From Microbacterium barkeri (lineage in GTDB: Bacteria; Actinomycetota; Actinomycetes; Actinomycetales; Microbacteriaceae), in the NCBI RefSeq assembly GCF_027921765.1, contig NZ_BSEJ01000001.1:62001-126000 (forward strand): a stretch of DNA of 64,000 nucleotides. Reading direction: 5' to 3'. A model generated the notes under the pieces. The model saw only the letters and a list, made by a program, of their open reading frames with translations. It was not told where the DNA came from and did no database searches. The translations under genes were made by a program, and so were the position numbers. This document shows positions 35,482 to 44,693 of this stretch, piece by piece; the stretch's first letter is position 1, and the number at the start of each line of letters is the position of its first letter.

Positions 35482-36348
35482 ATGGAGCTCCAGCAGATGC
35501 GCTACGTCGTCGCCGTGATCGAGGAGGGCGGGTTCACGCGCGCCGCGGCGCGCTGCCACGTGACGCAGTCGGCCCTCAGTCACCAGATCGCTGCGCTCGA
35601 GCGCGAGATCGGGACGCGCCTGTTCGCGCGGACGAGCAGGGCGGTGCGCGTGACGGAGGCGGGCGAGGCGTTCGCGGCGCACGCGCGCGAGGCGCTCCTC
35701 GCAGCCGACCGCGCCAGGGAGGAGGCCGCGTCGGCCGCCGGAGAGGTGCGCGGGACGCTGCGCATGGGCGTCATCCCGACGGTCACGGCCGTCGACGTCC
35801 CGGCGGTGCTCGGGCGCTTCCGCGCGGAGCATCCGCACGTGCGCGTCGAGCTGCGGATGGGCAACAGCGACGAGATGGTGCCCGCCGTGCGCGCGGGCGC
35901 GCTCGACGTCGCCCTCCTCGGCCTGCGGGACGGCCTCGTGCCCGAGGGTGTCGCCTCGCGGGTGCTCGCACGGGAGGCCCTGGTCGCGGTGCTGCCGGGC
36001 GGCCATCCGCTCGCGTCCCGCGAGATCCTCTCGCTCGCCGACCTCGCGGACGCGGTCTTCGCCGACTTCCCCTCCGGCACCTCAGGGCGGGAGCAGTCCG
36101 ATCATGCGTTCGCGTCGGCCGGCATCGCGCGCGACGTCGCGTTCGAGGCGGGCACGGCCGATCATCTGCGCGGCCTCGCGGCCGCGGGCCTCGCGGTCAC
36201 GCTCCTGCCGCCGGGGGTCGTCCCGATGGACGACCGGGCGATCGCGGCGGTGCCCGTGAGCGACGGTCCGGTGCGCGCCGAGCACGTCGCGTGGGACGCC
36301 CGCGCCCCGCGCGCGGCGGCGCGTGCGCTCCTGCCGCTCATCGTGTGA
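35482..36348 (+). CDS. LysR-family transcriptional regulator
   Basis: A 288-aa regulator. The N-terminal winged helix-turn-helix is MELQQMRYVVAVIEEGGFTR through VTQSALSHQIAALEREIG. The C-terminal co-inducer domain starts near GTLRMGVIPTVTAVDVP. Divergent from the EamA transporter, so it most likely controls that gene in response to its substrate. The start at ATG 35482 matches the family's usual first residues MELxQLRYF. Its TGA is followed in the same frame by the remnant of a VOC-family gene. Confidence 0.9.
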   Translation: MELQQMRYVVAVIEEGGFTRAAARCHVTQSALSHQIAALEREIGTRLFARTSRAVRVTEAGEAFAAHAREALLAADRAREEAASAAGEVRGTLRMGVIPTVTAVDVPAVLGRFRAEHPHVRVELRMGNSDEMVPAVRAGALDVALLGLRDGLVPEGVASRVLAREALVAVLPGGHPLASREILSLADLADAVFADFPSGTSGREQSDHAFASAGIARDVAFEAGTADHLRGLAAAGLAVTLLPPGVVPMDDRAIAAVPVSDGPVRAEHVAWDARAPRAAARALLPLIV

Positions 36349-36612
36349 CTCTGGGATCGCGCTCACGCCGAGGAGGAGATCGGCGCGGTCACCCGCGGAG
36401 GCACACCGCCGGTCACGCTCGCGCACAACGTCGCCGAGCCCGCGCAGGTCGACGCCGTGCTCGCGCAGGCGCGGACCGCCGGCGCGACGGCCGTCCTCGC
36501 GGCGCAGCAGCGCGAGTGGGGCGGCTACTCCGGCTACTTCGCCGACCCCGACGGCTTCCGATGGGAGGTCGCCGTCAACCCGTCGCCCCTGGGCGAGAGC
36601 CTGCTGCCCTGA
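36349..36612 (+). pseudogene. C-terminal remnant of a VOC (glyoxalase/bleomycin-resistance) family gene
   Basis: The 87 codons directly after the LysR stop, in the same frame, read as the second half of a VOC protein: LWDRAHAEEEIGAV, then VTLAHNVAEPAQVDAVL, and GGYSGYFADPDGFRWEV, where FADPDG and the glutamate are the typical metal-site strand. The first about 50 residues of the fold and a start codon are missing, and the first in-frame GTG is only at codon 37. It is therefore probably a deletion relic rather than an active gene. A terminator hairpin follows 8 nt later. Confidence 0.75.
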
Positions 36613-36620
36613 CGCGACGT

Positions 36621-36650
36621 CGGGCCCGGAGGATCGCTCCTCCGGGCCCG
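36621..36650. terminator. Bidirectional hairpin terminator
   Basis: Perfect 13-bp stem, CGGGCCCGGAGGA (36621-36633) with TCCTCCGGGCCCG (36638-36650), loop TCGC. It sits between the convergent VOC remnant and glpK. Confidence 0.8.
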
Positions 36651-36663
36651 CCGTGCGCACAGG

Positions 36664-38178
36664 TCACGCGACGTCGTCGTCGACCCAGTCCATCGACTTC
36701 GTGACGGCCTTGCGCCACTGCCGCAGCAGGCGGTCGCGCTCGCCCTCCTCCATCGTCGGCTCCCAGCGCTTGTCCTCCTGCCAGTTCGCGGACAGGTCGT
36801 CGAGGCCGTTCCAGAAGCCCACGGCGAGGCCCGCGGCGTAGGCAGCGCCGAGCGCCGTCGTCTCGGCGACGACGGGGCGGACGACCGGCACGCCGAGGAC
36901 ATCGGCCTGGAACTGCATGAGCGCGTCGTTGGCGACCATGCCGCCGTCGACCTTGAGCTCGGTGAGGTCCACGCCCGCGTCGGCGTTCACGGCGTCGAGC
37001 ACGTCGCGCGTCTGGTACGCCACGGCCTCGAGGGCGGCGCGCGCGATGTGGTTCCGGTTCGCGTAGCGGGTCAGGCCCACGATCGCACCGCGCGCATCCG
37101 GCCGCCAGTACGGAGCGAACAGGCCCGAGAACGCGGGGACGATGTACACGCCGCCGTTGTCCTCGACCTGGCGCGCGAGCTCCTCGACCTCGGGCGCCGT
37201 CTGGATGATCCCGAGCTGATCCCGCAGCCACTGGATGAGCGAGCCCGTGACCGCGATCGAGCCCTCCAGGGCGTAGTGCGTCGGGCCGTCGCCGAGCTTG
37301 TAGCCGACGGTCGTGAGGAGCCCGTTCTTCGAGTGGACGATGTCCTCGCCCGTGTTGAAGATGAGGAAGCAGCCCGTGCCGTAGGTGTTCTTGCTCTCGC
37401 CCTTCTGGAAGGCGGCCTGGCCGAACGTCGCGGCCTGCTGGTCGCCCAGGATGCCGGCGATGGGGGTCTCGCGCAGGAGCGACGAGCTCTCGGCCGCGCC
37501 GTAGACCTCGGAGGACGAGCGGATCTCGGGCATCATCGAGCGCGGCACGCCGAACGCCTCGAGGATGTCGTCGCGCCACTCGAGCGTCTCGAGGTCCATG
37601 AACATCGTGCGCGACGCGTTCGTCACGTCGGTGACGTGGACGCCGCCGTCCGTCCCGCCGGTGAGGTTCCAGAGCACCCACGAGTCGGTCGTGCCGAACG
37701 CGAGGTCGCCCGCCTCGGCCTTCTCGCGCGCGCCCTCGACGTTCTCGAGGATCCACGTGATCTTCGTGCCGGAGAAGTAGGTGGCGAGCGGGAGGCCGAC
37801 CACCTGCTTGAACCGGTCGCCGCCCCCGTCGGCCGCCAGGCGGTCGACGATGTCCTGCGTGCGCGTGTCCTGCCAGACGATCGCGTTGTAGACCGGCTTG
37901 CCCGTCGTGCGGTCCCACACGACGGCCGTCTCGCGCTGGTTCGTGATGCCCACCGCCGCGATGTCGTGGCGGGTGAGGTCTGCGCGGCTCAGCGCGAGGC
38001 CGATGACCTCCTGCACGTTGCGCCAGATCTCGATCGGGTCATGCTCGACCCAGCCGGCCTTCGGCAGGATCTGCTCGTGCTCCTTCTGACCGGTCGCGAC
38101 GATGCTGCCCTTCTTGTCGAAGATGATCGCGCGGCTCGACGTCGTGCCCTGGTCGATCGCGATGATGTAGTCGGCCAT
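36664..38178 (-). CDS. glpK: Glycerol kinase
   Basis: Phosphorylates glycerol to glycerol-3-phosphate with ATP. At 504 aa it is full length. FGGY-family features: [19 protein letters not shown] at the start, the substrate/ATP block [20 protein letters not shown] (in part), and [20 protein letters not shown] near the end. AAAGGAG precedes the ATG. Third gene of the glpD-glpF-glpK series, 39 nt after glpF. Confidence 0.97.
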   Translation of the reverse strand: MADYIIAIDQGTTSSRAIIFDKKGSIVATGQKEHEQILPKAGWVEHDPIEIWRNVQEVIGLALSRADLTRHDIAAVGITNQRETAVVWDRTTGKPVYNAIVWQDTRTQDIVDRLAADGGGDRFKQVVGLPLATYFSGTKITWILENVEGAREKAEAGDLAFGTTDSWVLWNLTGGTDGGVHVTDVTNASRTMFMDLETLEWRDDILEAFGVPRSMMPEIRSSSEVYGAAESSSLLRETPIAGILGDQQAATFGQAAFQKGESKNTYGTGCFLIFNTGEDIVHSKNGLLTTVGYKLGDGPTHYALEGSIAVTGSLIQWLRDQLGIIQTAPEVEELARQVEDNGGVYIVPAFSGLFAPYWRPDARGAIVGLTRYANRNHIARAALEAVAYQTRDVLDAVNADAGVDLTELKVDGGMVANDALMQFQADVLGVPVVRPVVAETTALGAAYAAGLAVGFWNGLDDLSANWQEDKRWEPTMEEGERDRLLRQWRKAVTKSMDWVDDDVA

Positions 38179-38217
38179 GGTGATTCTCCTTTGAACGCGG
38201 ATGCGGATGGCGGGTGC

Positions 38218-38973
38218 TCAGGCGGCGAGGCCGAGGAGCGCGGGTGCGGCGAGGGCGGCGATCGCGCCGCCGATGAGCGGGCCCACGACGGGAACCCACG
38301 AGTAGCCCCAGTCGCTCGAGCCCTTGCCCTTGATGGGCAGGATGGCGTGCGCGATGCGCGGGCCGAGATCGCGGGCCGGGTTGATCGCGTAGCCCGTGGG
38401 GCCGCCGAGCGAGGCGCCGATGCTGACGACGACCAGCGCGACCGGCAGGGCCGTGAGCGGGCCGAGGCCGCCGGGCACGCCCACCTCGATGTCGCCGTAG
38501 TCGGCGAACGCGAAGATGATGAACACGAGCACGAACGTGCCGATGATCTCGGTGATGAGGTTGTGGCCGTAGGAGCGGATGGCGGGGCCCGTCGAGAACA
38601 CGCCCAGCTTGTTCGCGGGGTCCTCCTCGACGTCGAAGTGCTGGCGGTAGGCCGCCCAGCACAGGACAGCGCCGATGATCGCGCCGACGAGCTCGGCGGC
38701 CGTGGCCACGAGGAACATCGTGAAGGTGATCTTGCCCGCGAGGAGCAGGCCGATGCCGACGGCGGGGTTGAGGATCGCGCCGGAGTACGCGGAGGCGAGC
38801 ACGCCCGCGAAGACCGCGAGGCCCCATCCCCAGTTCACCATCAGGAAGCCGCCGCCGAAGCCCTTGTTCTTCGCGAGCACGACGTTCGCGACGACGCCGC
38901 ATCCGAGCAGGATCAGCATCCCCGTTCCGACCATCTCGGACAGGAAGTAGAGCCCGAGGTTCACTTCGTTCAT
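38218..38973 (-). CDS. glpF: Glycerol facilitator (MIP/aquaglyceroporin)
   Basis: A 251-aa membrane channel for glycerol entry. The two pore motifs are NPA at 69-71 and NPARD at 198-202; the aspartate after the second NPAR is typical of glycerol-conducting members. Six hydrophobic helices are evident. It lies between glpD and glpK on the same strand. The 108-nt glpD-glpF gap contains a small 6-bp dyad (39030-39043) but no strong terminator. Confidence 0.94.
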   Translation of the reverse strand: MNEVNLGLYFLSEMVGTGMLILLGCGVVANVVLAKNKGFGGGFLMVNWGWGLAVFAGVLASAYSGAILNPAVGIGLLLAGKITFTMFLVATAAELVGAIIGAVLCWAAYRQHFDVEEDPANKLGVFSTGPAIRSYGHNLITEIIGTFVLVFIIFAFADYGDIEVGVPGGLGPLTALPVALVVVSIGASLGGPTGYAINPARDLGPRIAHAILPIKGKGSSDWGYSWVPVVGPLIGGAIAALAAPALLGLAA

Positions 38974-39081
38974 GTCTTCTTCGACCTTTCGTGAGTGCGG
39001 CGGCCCCTCTGCCGTCGCACGGGAGTGAGCGGAGATGTCTCCGGTCGGGGCCCCGAGGAGGGAGGCCCCTGCGACCGTGCG

Positions 39082-40788
39082 TCAGTGACGCGTGCGGTCG
39101 GGGATCGTGAGTCCGTGGAAGTCGTTGAGGATCGTGCGGGCCTGCTCGACCTCATCATCGCGCCGAGCGGCGTCCCAGCCGAGCAGCGGCGCGAGCGCGT
39201 CGGCCAGCTCGTCGAGGATGTCCGCGTCCGCGCCTCCCGTGAAGGCGATGCTCGTGCGGCGCAGCACGACGTCGGCGAGGTGGACGACGTGCTCGTCCTG
39301 CACCATCCACGCCAGTTCGCGCGTGGAGAGGTCGCCGCGCGCGAGCGGCGCGTCGTCGCCCTGGGCGATGAAGTCCCAGACGGCCGCGGCGCGCGTGCCG
39401 TACCGCGTGAGAAGGGCGTCGGCGCGCTCGCCCGCTCCGGCGAGGTGCGCGGAGGTCCACGCCCGGCGGTCGGCCGGCGTGCGCGGGAAGTCGCGGCCGC
39501 CGCCGATCGGGCGACCGGCCGTCTTGACGGTGCGGGTGCGGCCGAGGAGGTCGAGGACCGTGTTCGACAGCGACTCGCCGAGCGCGCGGAAGGTCGTCCA
39601 CTTGCCGCCCACGAGGCTGAGGAGCGGGACGCGCCCCGAGCGGTCGATCTCGACCCGGTAGTCGCGCGAGACAAAGCCGGGTGCGGTGTCCTCGTGGCGG
39701 GGGAGCGGGCGGATGCCCGCGAAGCGGTAGACGATCTGGCCGCGGTCGACGGCGATCTGGGGGAAGACGTGGTGGATGAGGTCGAAGAAGTAGTCGACCT
39801 CCTCCTCGGTGCACACCGCCGGCGTGCTCGGGTCGGCGTCGATGTCGGTCGTCCCCACGAGCACCCGGCCCTTGAGCGGGTAGATGAGCACGATGCGCCC
39901 GTCCGAGTGCTCGAAGAAGATCTCGCGCCCCTTGGTCGCCGCGAGCAGCTCGGGGTGATCGAGGACGATGTGCGAGCCCTTCGTGCCGCCCATGAAGCGC
40001 GTCTCGGTGCCGAGCGCCTCGTTCGTGAGGTCGGTCCACGGGCCCGACGCGTTCACGACGACGTCCGCCGCGATGGGGAACGTCTCGCCGGTCTCCCGGT
40101 CGCGCACGATCACGCCGTCGTCGGTGCGGCCGACCGCCTCGACGTAGTTGAGCGCCTGCGCCCCCGGGTGCGCCGCGATGCCGTCGAGCAGGACGTCGAG
40201 CGCGAGGCGCTCGGGGTCGTGCATCGACGCGTCGAAGTACGTCGCCGTGTACTTGATCCTGGGGTCGAGGGCGGGAAGCTCCTCGAGCGACCTGCGGCGG
40301 CCGAGGAAGCGGTGCCGCGGCACCATGCCGCCGTCGCGCGAGAAGGTGTCGTAGATGGTCAGGCCGATCTTGATGAGCGCGGCCCCGCGCTCCTGCGGCT
40401 TGCCCGATCGGTGCGTGAGGAAGCGCATGGGCGCCGAGAGGATGCCCGAGAAGGTCGAGTAGATCGGGATCGTCGTCTCGAGCGGCTTGACGTAGTGCGG
40501 GGCGATCTTGAGGAGTCCGTTGCGCTCCTGGACCGATTCCTGGACGAGGCGGAACTCGCCGTTCTCGAGGTAGCGGATGCCGCCGTGGATCATGTGGCTC
40601 GACGCCGAGGAGGCTCCCGAGGCGAAGTCGCCCCGCTCGACGAGCACGACATCGACGCCCTGCAGGGCGAGGTCGCGGAAGGTCGAGATGCCGTTGATGC
40701 CGCCGCCGATGATGAGGACCGTCGTGCGGCCGGTCTCGCGGACGGCCGCGACGGACGGGCGCTCGGCGGAAGGACGGGAATCGATCAT
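39082..40788 (-). CDS. glpD: Aerobic glycerol-3-phosphate dehydrogenase
   Basis: FAD enzyme that oxidises glycerol-3-phosphate to dihydroxyacetone phosphate and passes electrons to quinone. About 568 aa. FAD-binding VLIIGGGINGISTFRDLALQ is near residue 25, then GDFASGASSASSHMIHGGIR, and a C-terminal DAO_C region from RRAWTSAHLAGAGERADALL. ATG 40788 with a GAGAGG ribosome site is chosen; longer starts would run into the operator region. First gene of the glycerol series. Confidence 0.95.
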   Translation of the reverse strand: MIDSRPSAERPSVAAVRETGRTTVLIIGGGINGISTFRDLALQGVDVVLVERGDFASGASSASSHMIHGGIRYLENGEFRLVQESVQERNGLLKIAPHYVKPLETTIPIYSTFSGILSAPMRFLTHRSGKPQERGAALIKIGLTIYDTFSRDGGMVPRHRFLGRRRSLEELPALDPRIKYTATYFDASMHDPERLALDVLLDGIAAHPGAQALNYVEAVGRTDDGVIVRDRETGETFPIAADVVVNASGPWTDLTNEALGTETRFMGGTKGSHIVLDHPELLAATKGREIFFEHSDGRIVLIYPLKGRVLVGTTDIDADPSTPAVCTEEEVDYFFDLIHHVFPQIAVDRGQIVYRFAGIRPLPRHEDTAPGFVSRDYRVEIDRSGRVPLLSLVGGKWTTFRALGESLSNTVLDLLGRTRTVKTAGRPIGGGRDFPRTPADRRAWTSAHLAGAGERADALLTRYGTRAAAVWDFIAQGDDAPLARGDLSTRELAWMVQDEHVVHLADVVLRRTSIAFTGGADADILDELADALAPLLGWDAARRDDEVEQARTILNDFHGLTIPDRTRH

Positions 40789-40843
40789 CGTCGACCTCTC
40801 TTCTGTGTCGGTTCGGGTATAGCCTCGGACCCGAGGACACAAG

Positions 40844-40871
40844 TGCACAACTCGACTGCACATATGTGCAG
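40844..40871. promoter_or_regulatory. Operator between glpD and the SorC-type regulator
   Basis: Perfect 16-bp palindrome CTGCACATATGTGCAG (40856-40871) with an extra half site TGCACA at 40844-40849, 13 bp before the matching one. The TGCACA-type palindrome fits a DeoR/SorC-family regulator. It lies 27 nt before the regulator gene and about 60 nt before glpD, so it can serve both directions. A nearby dyad CCTCGG-AC-CCGAGG (40823-40836) precedes a TATACC hexamer on the glpD side. Confidence 0.7.
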
Positions 40872-40897
40872 CGAAGGCGCGGCGGAGAGGTGGCGGA

Positions 40898-41872
40898 ATG
40901 GACGCGGAGAGGCCGGGAGCCCGGGATGCGAAGCTCGTGCAGGCGCTCAAGGCCGCGCAGCTCTACTACATGCAGGACCGCACGATGGAGGCGATCGCAC
41001 GCGAGCTGGGCACCTCGCGCTCGTCGGTCTCGCGCCTGCTGAGCCACGCGCGGGACATCGGGCTCGTGGACATCCGGATCAACTCGCCGCTCGAGCGCGG
41101 GGGCATGCTCGAGCAGCGGGTGAGCGAGCGGTTCCGGGTGGCCGCGCACGTCGTGCCCGTGCCCGCGAACGTGAGCGAGGTCGATCGCCTCGAGCGCGTC
41201 GCGATGACGGCAGCGCGTCTGACGGCGCAGTTCGTCGACTCGAACATGATCGTGGGCGTCGCATGGGGATCGACGCTGAGCGCCGTGAGCCGCAACCTCC
41301 CCCAGAAGGAGACCCACAACACGACTGTCGTCCAGCTCAACGGCGCGGGCAACACGCAGACGACCGGCGTCGAGTACTCGAGCGAGATCCTGCAGCGGTT
41401 CGGGCATGCGTTCGGCGCGAAGGTGCAGCAGTTCCCGGTGCCCGCGTTCTTCGACGACCCGGCCACGCGTGAGGCGATGTGGCGCGAGCGGAGCACCCGG
41501 CGGGTGCTCGACCTGCAGGCGCGCATGGATCTCGCGCTCTTCAGCCTGGGCTCGCCGTCCGCCGAGGTCCCCAGCCGGGTCTACGTCGGGGGCTACCTCG
41601 ACCGGGACGACTACCGGAGCCTCTCGGAGGACCGCGTCATCGGCGACGTCGCGACGGTGTTCTTCCGGGCGGACGGCAGCTGGCGCGACGTGCGGCTCAA
41701 CGCGCGCGCGACGGGTCCGACGCTCGACCGCCTGCGCCGCGTGCCGCGTCGCGTGTGCGTGGTCGCCGGCGCGCACAAGCTCGCGAGCCTGCGCGCCGCG
41801 CTCGGCGCGGGGCTGGCCACCGACGTCGTGCTCGACGAGGCCCTCGCGAACCGCCTCCTCGACGCGAGCTGA
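40898..41872 (+). CDS. SorC-family (sugar-binding) transcriptional regulator
   Basis: A 324-aa regulator. The N-terminal helix-turn-helix is YYMQDRTMEAIARELGTSRSSVSRLLSHARD (in part), the SorC type. The rest is the NagB-like effector domain with VGVAWGSTLSAVSRNLPQ and the late CVVAGAHKLASLRAALG. Divergent from glpD with a shared palindrome, so it most likely senses a glycerol-derived phosphate and controls glpDFK; this is inferred from context only. Confidence 0.88.
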   Translation: MDAERPGARDAKLVQALKAAQLYYMQDRTMEAIARELGTSRSSVSRLLSHARDIGLVDIRINSPLERGGMLEQRVSERFRVAAHVVPVPANVSEVDRLERVAMTAARLTAQFVDSNMIVGVAWGSTLSAVSRNLPQKETHNTTVVQLNGAGNTQTTGVEYSSEILQRFGHAFGAKVQQFPVPAFFDDPATREAMWRERSTRRVLDLQARMDLALFSLGSPSAEVPSRVYVGGYLDRDDYRSLSEDRVIGDVATVFFRADGSWRDVRLNARATGPTLDRLRRVPRRVCVVAGAHKLASLRAALGAGLATDVVLDEALANRLLDAS

Positions 41873-41884
41873 GGGCGCCCCCGG

Positions 41885-42781
41885 TCAGATCTCGGATCGG
41901 CCGAGACGCCAGTAGCCCATGAACGCCACGGCGCGGCGGTCGACGCCGTGCTCGCTCACGAGGTGACGCCGCAGCGTCTTGATGCCGGCGGATTCGCCCG
42001 CGAGCCACGCGTAGAGCGGAGCGCTCCGGAGCGCCGTCGCGCCCTTCCTCCTCGTCGGCACGTCCCACAGGATCTCGCTGTCGACGTCGATCTCCTCCAC
42101 CTCGGAGCCGCGGCCCGGCGCGCACAGCGCGGGCGCGACATCCCGCACCGTCTGCACGAGGTGCTCGTTGCGCTGTCGGGAGCCGCGCCCTGTCACGTGC
42201 ACCGCGAACCCGGGGTGGTCGGGCAGGTAGGCGGCGTCGCGGTCGTCCGGCACCTCGAGGACGACCGTGCCCCGCGCGGTGCGGGGGAGCTGCTCGAGGA
42301 TCACCGCGATCGCGGGCGCGGCCGTCTCGTCTCCCGCGAGCAGGACGTGCTCGACCTCGGCCGGCGGCACGAAGTCGACGCCGAGGCTCACGCCCTCGCG
42401 CTCGACCGTCGGCGCGAGGATGAGCAGCTCGTCGCCCACCTGCGCATTCTGGATCCACGCCGAGGCAGGGCCCGAGACGTCGTGCGCGACCATGTCGACG
42501 TCGACCTCGCGGAGGTCGCCGCGCACGGCGCGCGTCGTGTAGGTCCGGAACGGAGGACGGCGATCGACCGGGAGCTCTCGCCAGGTCGTGTACCAGTCCT
42601 CGCCCGTCGGCATGTCGTCGATCGACGCCGTCGCGCTCGGGAAGACGACCTTGATGCGCTGGTCGAAGCCGGGGTCGCCGTAGCGGTGCAGCTGCTCGCC
42701 CGTGAACGTGAAGCGCCGGAAGCTGGGGGTGAGGTCGGCGATGCGCGCGACGGACACGCGGAAGAACTCCATGTCGGACAC
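41885..42781 (-). CDS. Siderophore-interacting protein (FAD-dependent ferric reductase family)
   Basis: A 298-aa ViuB/SIP-type flavoprotein, expected to reduce ferric siderophores in the cytoplasm. The FAD-binding RTYTTRAVRGD is near residue 77, HVLLAGDETAAPAI marks the NAD(P)H domain, and the C-terminal YAWLAGESAGIKTLRRHLV with GYWRLGRSE is family-specific. GTG 42781 starts 1 nt after the ATPase stop; ATG 42772 is an alternative. Last gene of the iron operon. Confidence 0.92.
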   Translation of the reverse strand: MSDMEFFRVSVARIADLTPSFRRFTFTGEQLHRYGDPGFDQRIKVVFPSATASIDDMPTGEDWYTTWRELPVDRRPPFRTYTTRAVRGDLREVDVDMVAHDVSGPASAWIQNAQVGDELLILAPTVEREGVSLGVDFVPPAEVEHVLLAGDETAAPAIAVILEQLPRTARGTVVLEVPDDRDAAYLPDHPGFAVHVTGRGSRQRNEHLVQTVRDVAPALCAPGRGSEVEEIDVDSEILWDVPTRRKGATALRSAPLYAWLAGESAGIKTLRRHLVSEHGVDRRAVAFMGYWRLGRSEI

Positions 42782-42782
42782 G

Positions 42783-43625
42783 TCAGACTCCTGTCGGGGT
42801 GGAGTGCTCGGCCGTGAGCGCGGCGGGGAGCACGTGGTGGCGGCCGCGGGGGAGCACGAGGGGCGTGCCCGAGACCGGGTCGGTGATGACGAGCGCGTCG
42901 AGGTCGAACACGTCGGAGATGAGCTCGCTCGTGACGACGTCGCCGGGTGCGCCCGAGGCGATGAGCCGTCCGGCGCGGAGCGCGAAGAGGTGGTCGGCGT
43001 ACCGGGCCGCGAGGTTGATGTCGTGGAGCACCATGACGATGGTCGTCCCGCGGCGCCGGTTGAGGTCGGTGAGCAGATCGAGCACCTCGATCTGGTGCGT
43101 GACGTCGAGGAAGGTCGTGGGCTCGTCGAGGAGGAGGATGCCCGTCTGCTGTGCGAGGGCCATGGCGATCCACACGCGCTGGCGCTGGCCGCCCGACAGC
43201 TCGTCGACCGACCGGTCGGCGAGATCGGCGATGCCGGTCGCCTCGAGCGCCTCGGCGACCGCGCGCTCGTCCTCGGCGGTCCACGAGCGGAAGAGCTTCT
43301 GGTGCGGATGGCGGCCGCGTCCGACGAGGTCGGCGACGGCGATGCCCTCGGGCGCGATCGGCTGCTGGGGCAGGAGCCCCAGCGTGCGCGCGAGCTGCTT
43401 GGTGGGGACCTCGTCGATGCGGCGCCCGTCGAGGACGACGCCGCCGCTGCGCGCGGGGATCAGCCGGGAGATGGTCTTGAGCAGCGTCGACTTGCCGCAC
43501 GCGTTGGCGCCCACGATGACGCTGATGCGCCCGGCGGGGACGACGAGGTCGATGCCGTCGACGATCGTGCGGCCGCCGTAGCCGGCGACGAGGGACTGTG
43601 CTTCGAGGGTGTGCTGCACCGTCAT
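42783..43625 (-). CDS. Ferric-siderophore ABC importer ATPase
   Basis: A 280-aa FecE/FepC-type ATPase. Walker A GANACGKST is near residue 39, signature LSGGQRQRVWIAMALAQ, Walker B ILLLDEPTTFLD, and the H-loop VLHDINLAARYADH. Starts with ATG overlapping the permease stop by 4 nt. It energises the two FecCD-type permeases of this operon. Confidence 0.93.
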   Translation of the reverse strand: MTVQHTLEAQSLVAGYGGRTIVDGIDLVVPAGRISVIVGANACGKSTLLKTISRLIPARSGGVVLDGRRIDEVPTKQLARTLGLLPQQPIAPEGIAVADLVGRGRHPHQKLFRSWTAEDERAVAEALEATGIADLADRSVDELSGGQRQRVWIAMALAQQTGILLLDEPTTFLDVTHQIEVLDLLTDLNRRRGTTIVMVLHDINLAARYADHLFALRAGRLIASGAPGDVVTSELISDVFDLDALVITDPVSGTPLVLPRGRHHVLPAALTAEHSTPTGV

Positions 43626-44680
43626 GAGGAACCTCCGAGGCGGCTCGTGCGGACGAGGAGGAAGAGCAGATAGGGGGCGCCGAGGATGCCCGTGATCACG
43701 CCGACGGGGAACTTCGTGTCGAACGCGAACTGGCCGAGGAGGTCGGCGCCGAGGACGAGGCAGCCGCCCACGAGGGCCGCCGGCACGGCGAGCGAGGCGC
43801 CCGGGCCGACGATGCGCGCGGCGATCGGCCCGGCCAGGAACGCGACGAACGCGATGGGCCCCGTGGTGGCGGTGGCGAAGCACGCGAGCGCGACGGCGGC
43901 GAGCACGAGCAGGATGCGCGCGCGGTCGACGCGCACGCCGAGCGCGGTGGCCGAGGCGTCGCCGAGCTCGAGCGCGCGCAGGTCCCGCGAGAGGAGCAGC
44001 ACGAGGGGCAGGAGGATCGCGACCGCGACGGCGAGCGGCACGACGTCGTCCATCTTGACGCCGTTGAGACTGCCGGTGAGCCAGCGCATCGCGACCGGGA
44101 CATCCCACTCCGCCGCGCGCGAGATGACGAACGCCACGACCGAGTCGAGCATCGCGCCGATGCCGATCCCGATGAGGATCAGCCGGCCGCCGGTCGACTC
44201 CCCGCCCCTGGCCGTCGCGTAGATGACCGCGGCTGTGCCGACTCCCACGACGAGCGAGAGGAGCATCGTCGCGCCGGCCGACCAGTGCAGGACGACGAGA
44301 GCGACCACCGCGGCGGCGCTCGCTCCCGACGTGATGCCGATCACGTCGGGGCTCGCGAGCGGATTGCGCAGCATAGTCTGGAAGGTCGAGCCGGCCAGGC
44401 CGAACGCGAGCCCCGCGAGCGCCCCGGCGATGGCCCGCGGGACGCGCAGCGTGCCGACCGTGAACGACGCTCCGGGGACATCCGCGCCGAGGATCACGGC
44501 GAGGACGTCGCCCACGGGGTAGATCGTGCGGCCGAGCATGAGCATCGCGCCGAACAGGGCGACGAGCAGCACCGCGAGCACGGCGACGGCGATCGTGCGG
44601 CGCCGTGAGCGGCGCCGGCGGCCGGCGCGCAGCGGCTCGACGACGTCGGGCGTCGCGGGCGCGGGAGCGAGGACGGTCAT
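43622..44680 (-). CDS. Ferric-siderophore ABC importer permease (second)
   Basis: A 352-aa FecCD-type permease with about nine to ten membrane helices. The N-terminus is short and Arg-rich, then a helix (AVAVLAVLLVALFGAMLML). Family motifs are LRVPRAIAGALAGLAFGLAG and FQTMLRNPLASPDVIGITSGA in part, plus GPIAFVAFLAGPIAARIVG. It pairs with the permease 13 nt upstream to form the FecCD heterodimer. Confidence 0.92.
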   Translation of the reverse strand: MTVLAPAPATPDVVEPLRAGRRRRSRRRTIAVAVLAVLLVALFGAMLMLGRTIYPVGDVLAVILGADVPGASFTVGTLRVPRAIAGALAGLAFGLAGSTFQTMLRNPLASPDVIGITSGASAAAVVALVVLHWSAGATMLLSLVVGVGTAAVIYATARGGESTGGRLILIGIGIGAMLDSVVAFVISRAAEWDVPVAMRWLTGSLNGVKMDDVVPLAVAVAILLPLVLLLSRDLRALELGDASATALGVRVDRARILLVLAAVALACFATATTGPIAFVAFLAGPIAARIVGPGASLAVPAALVGGCLVLGADLLGQFAFDTKFPVGVITGILGAPYLLFLLVRTSRLGGSS

Positions 44681-44693
44681 GGCGGGCTTTCGG

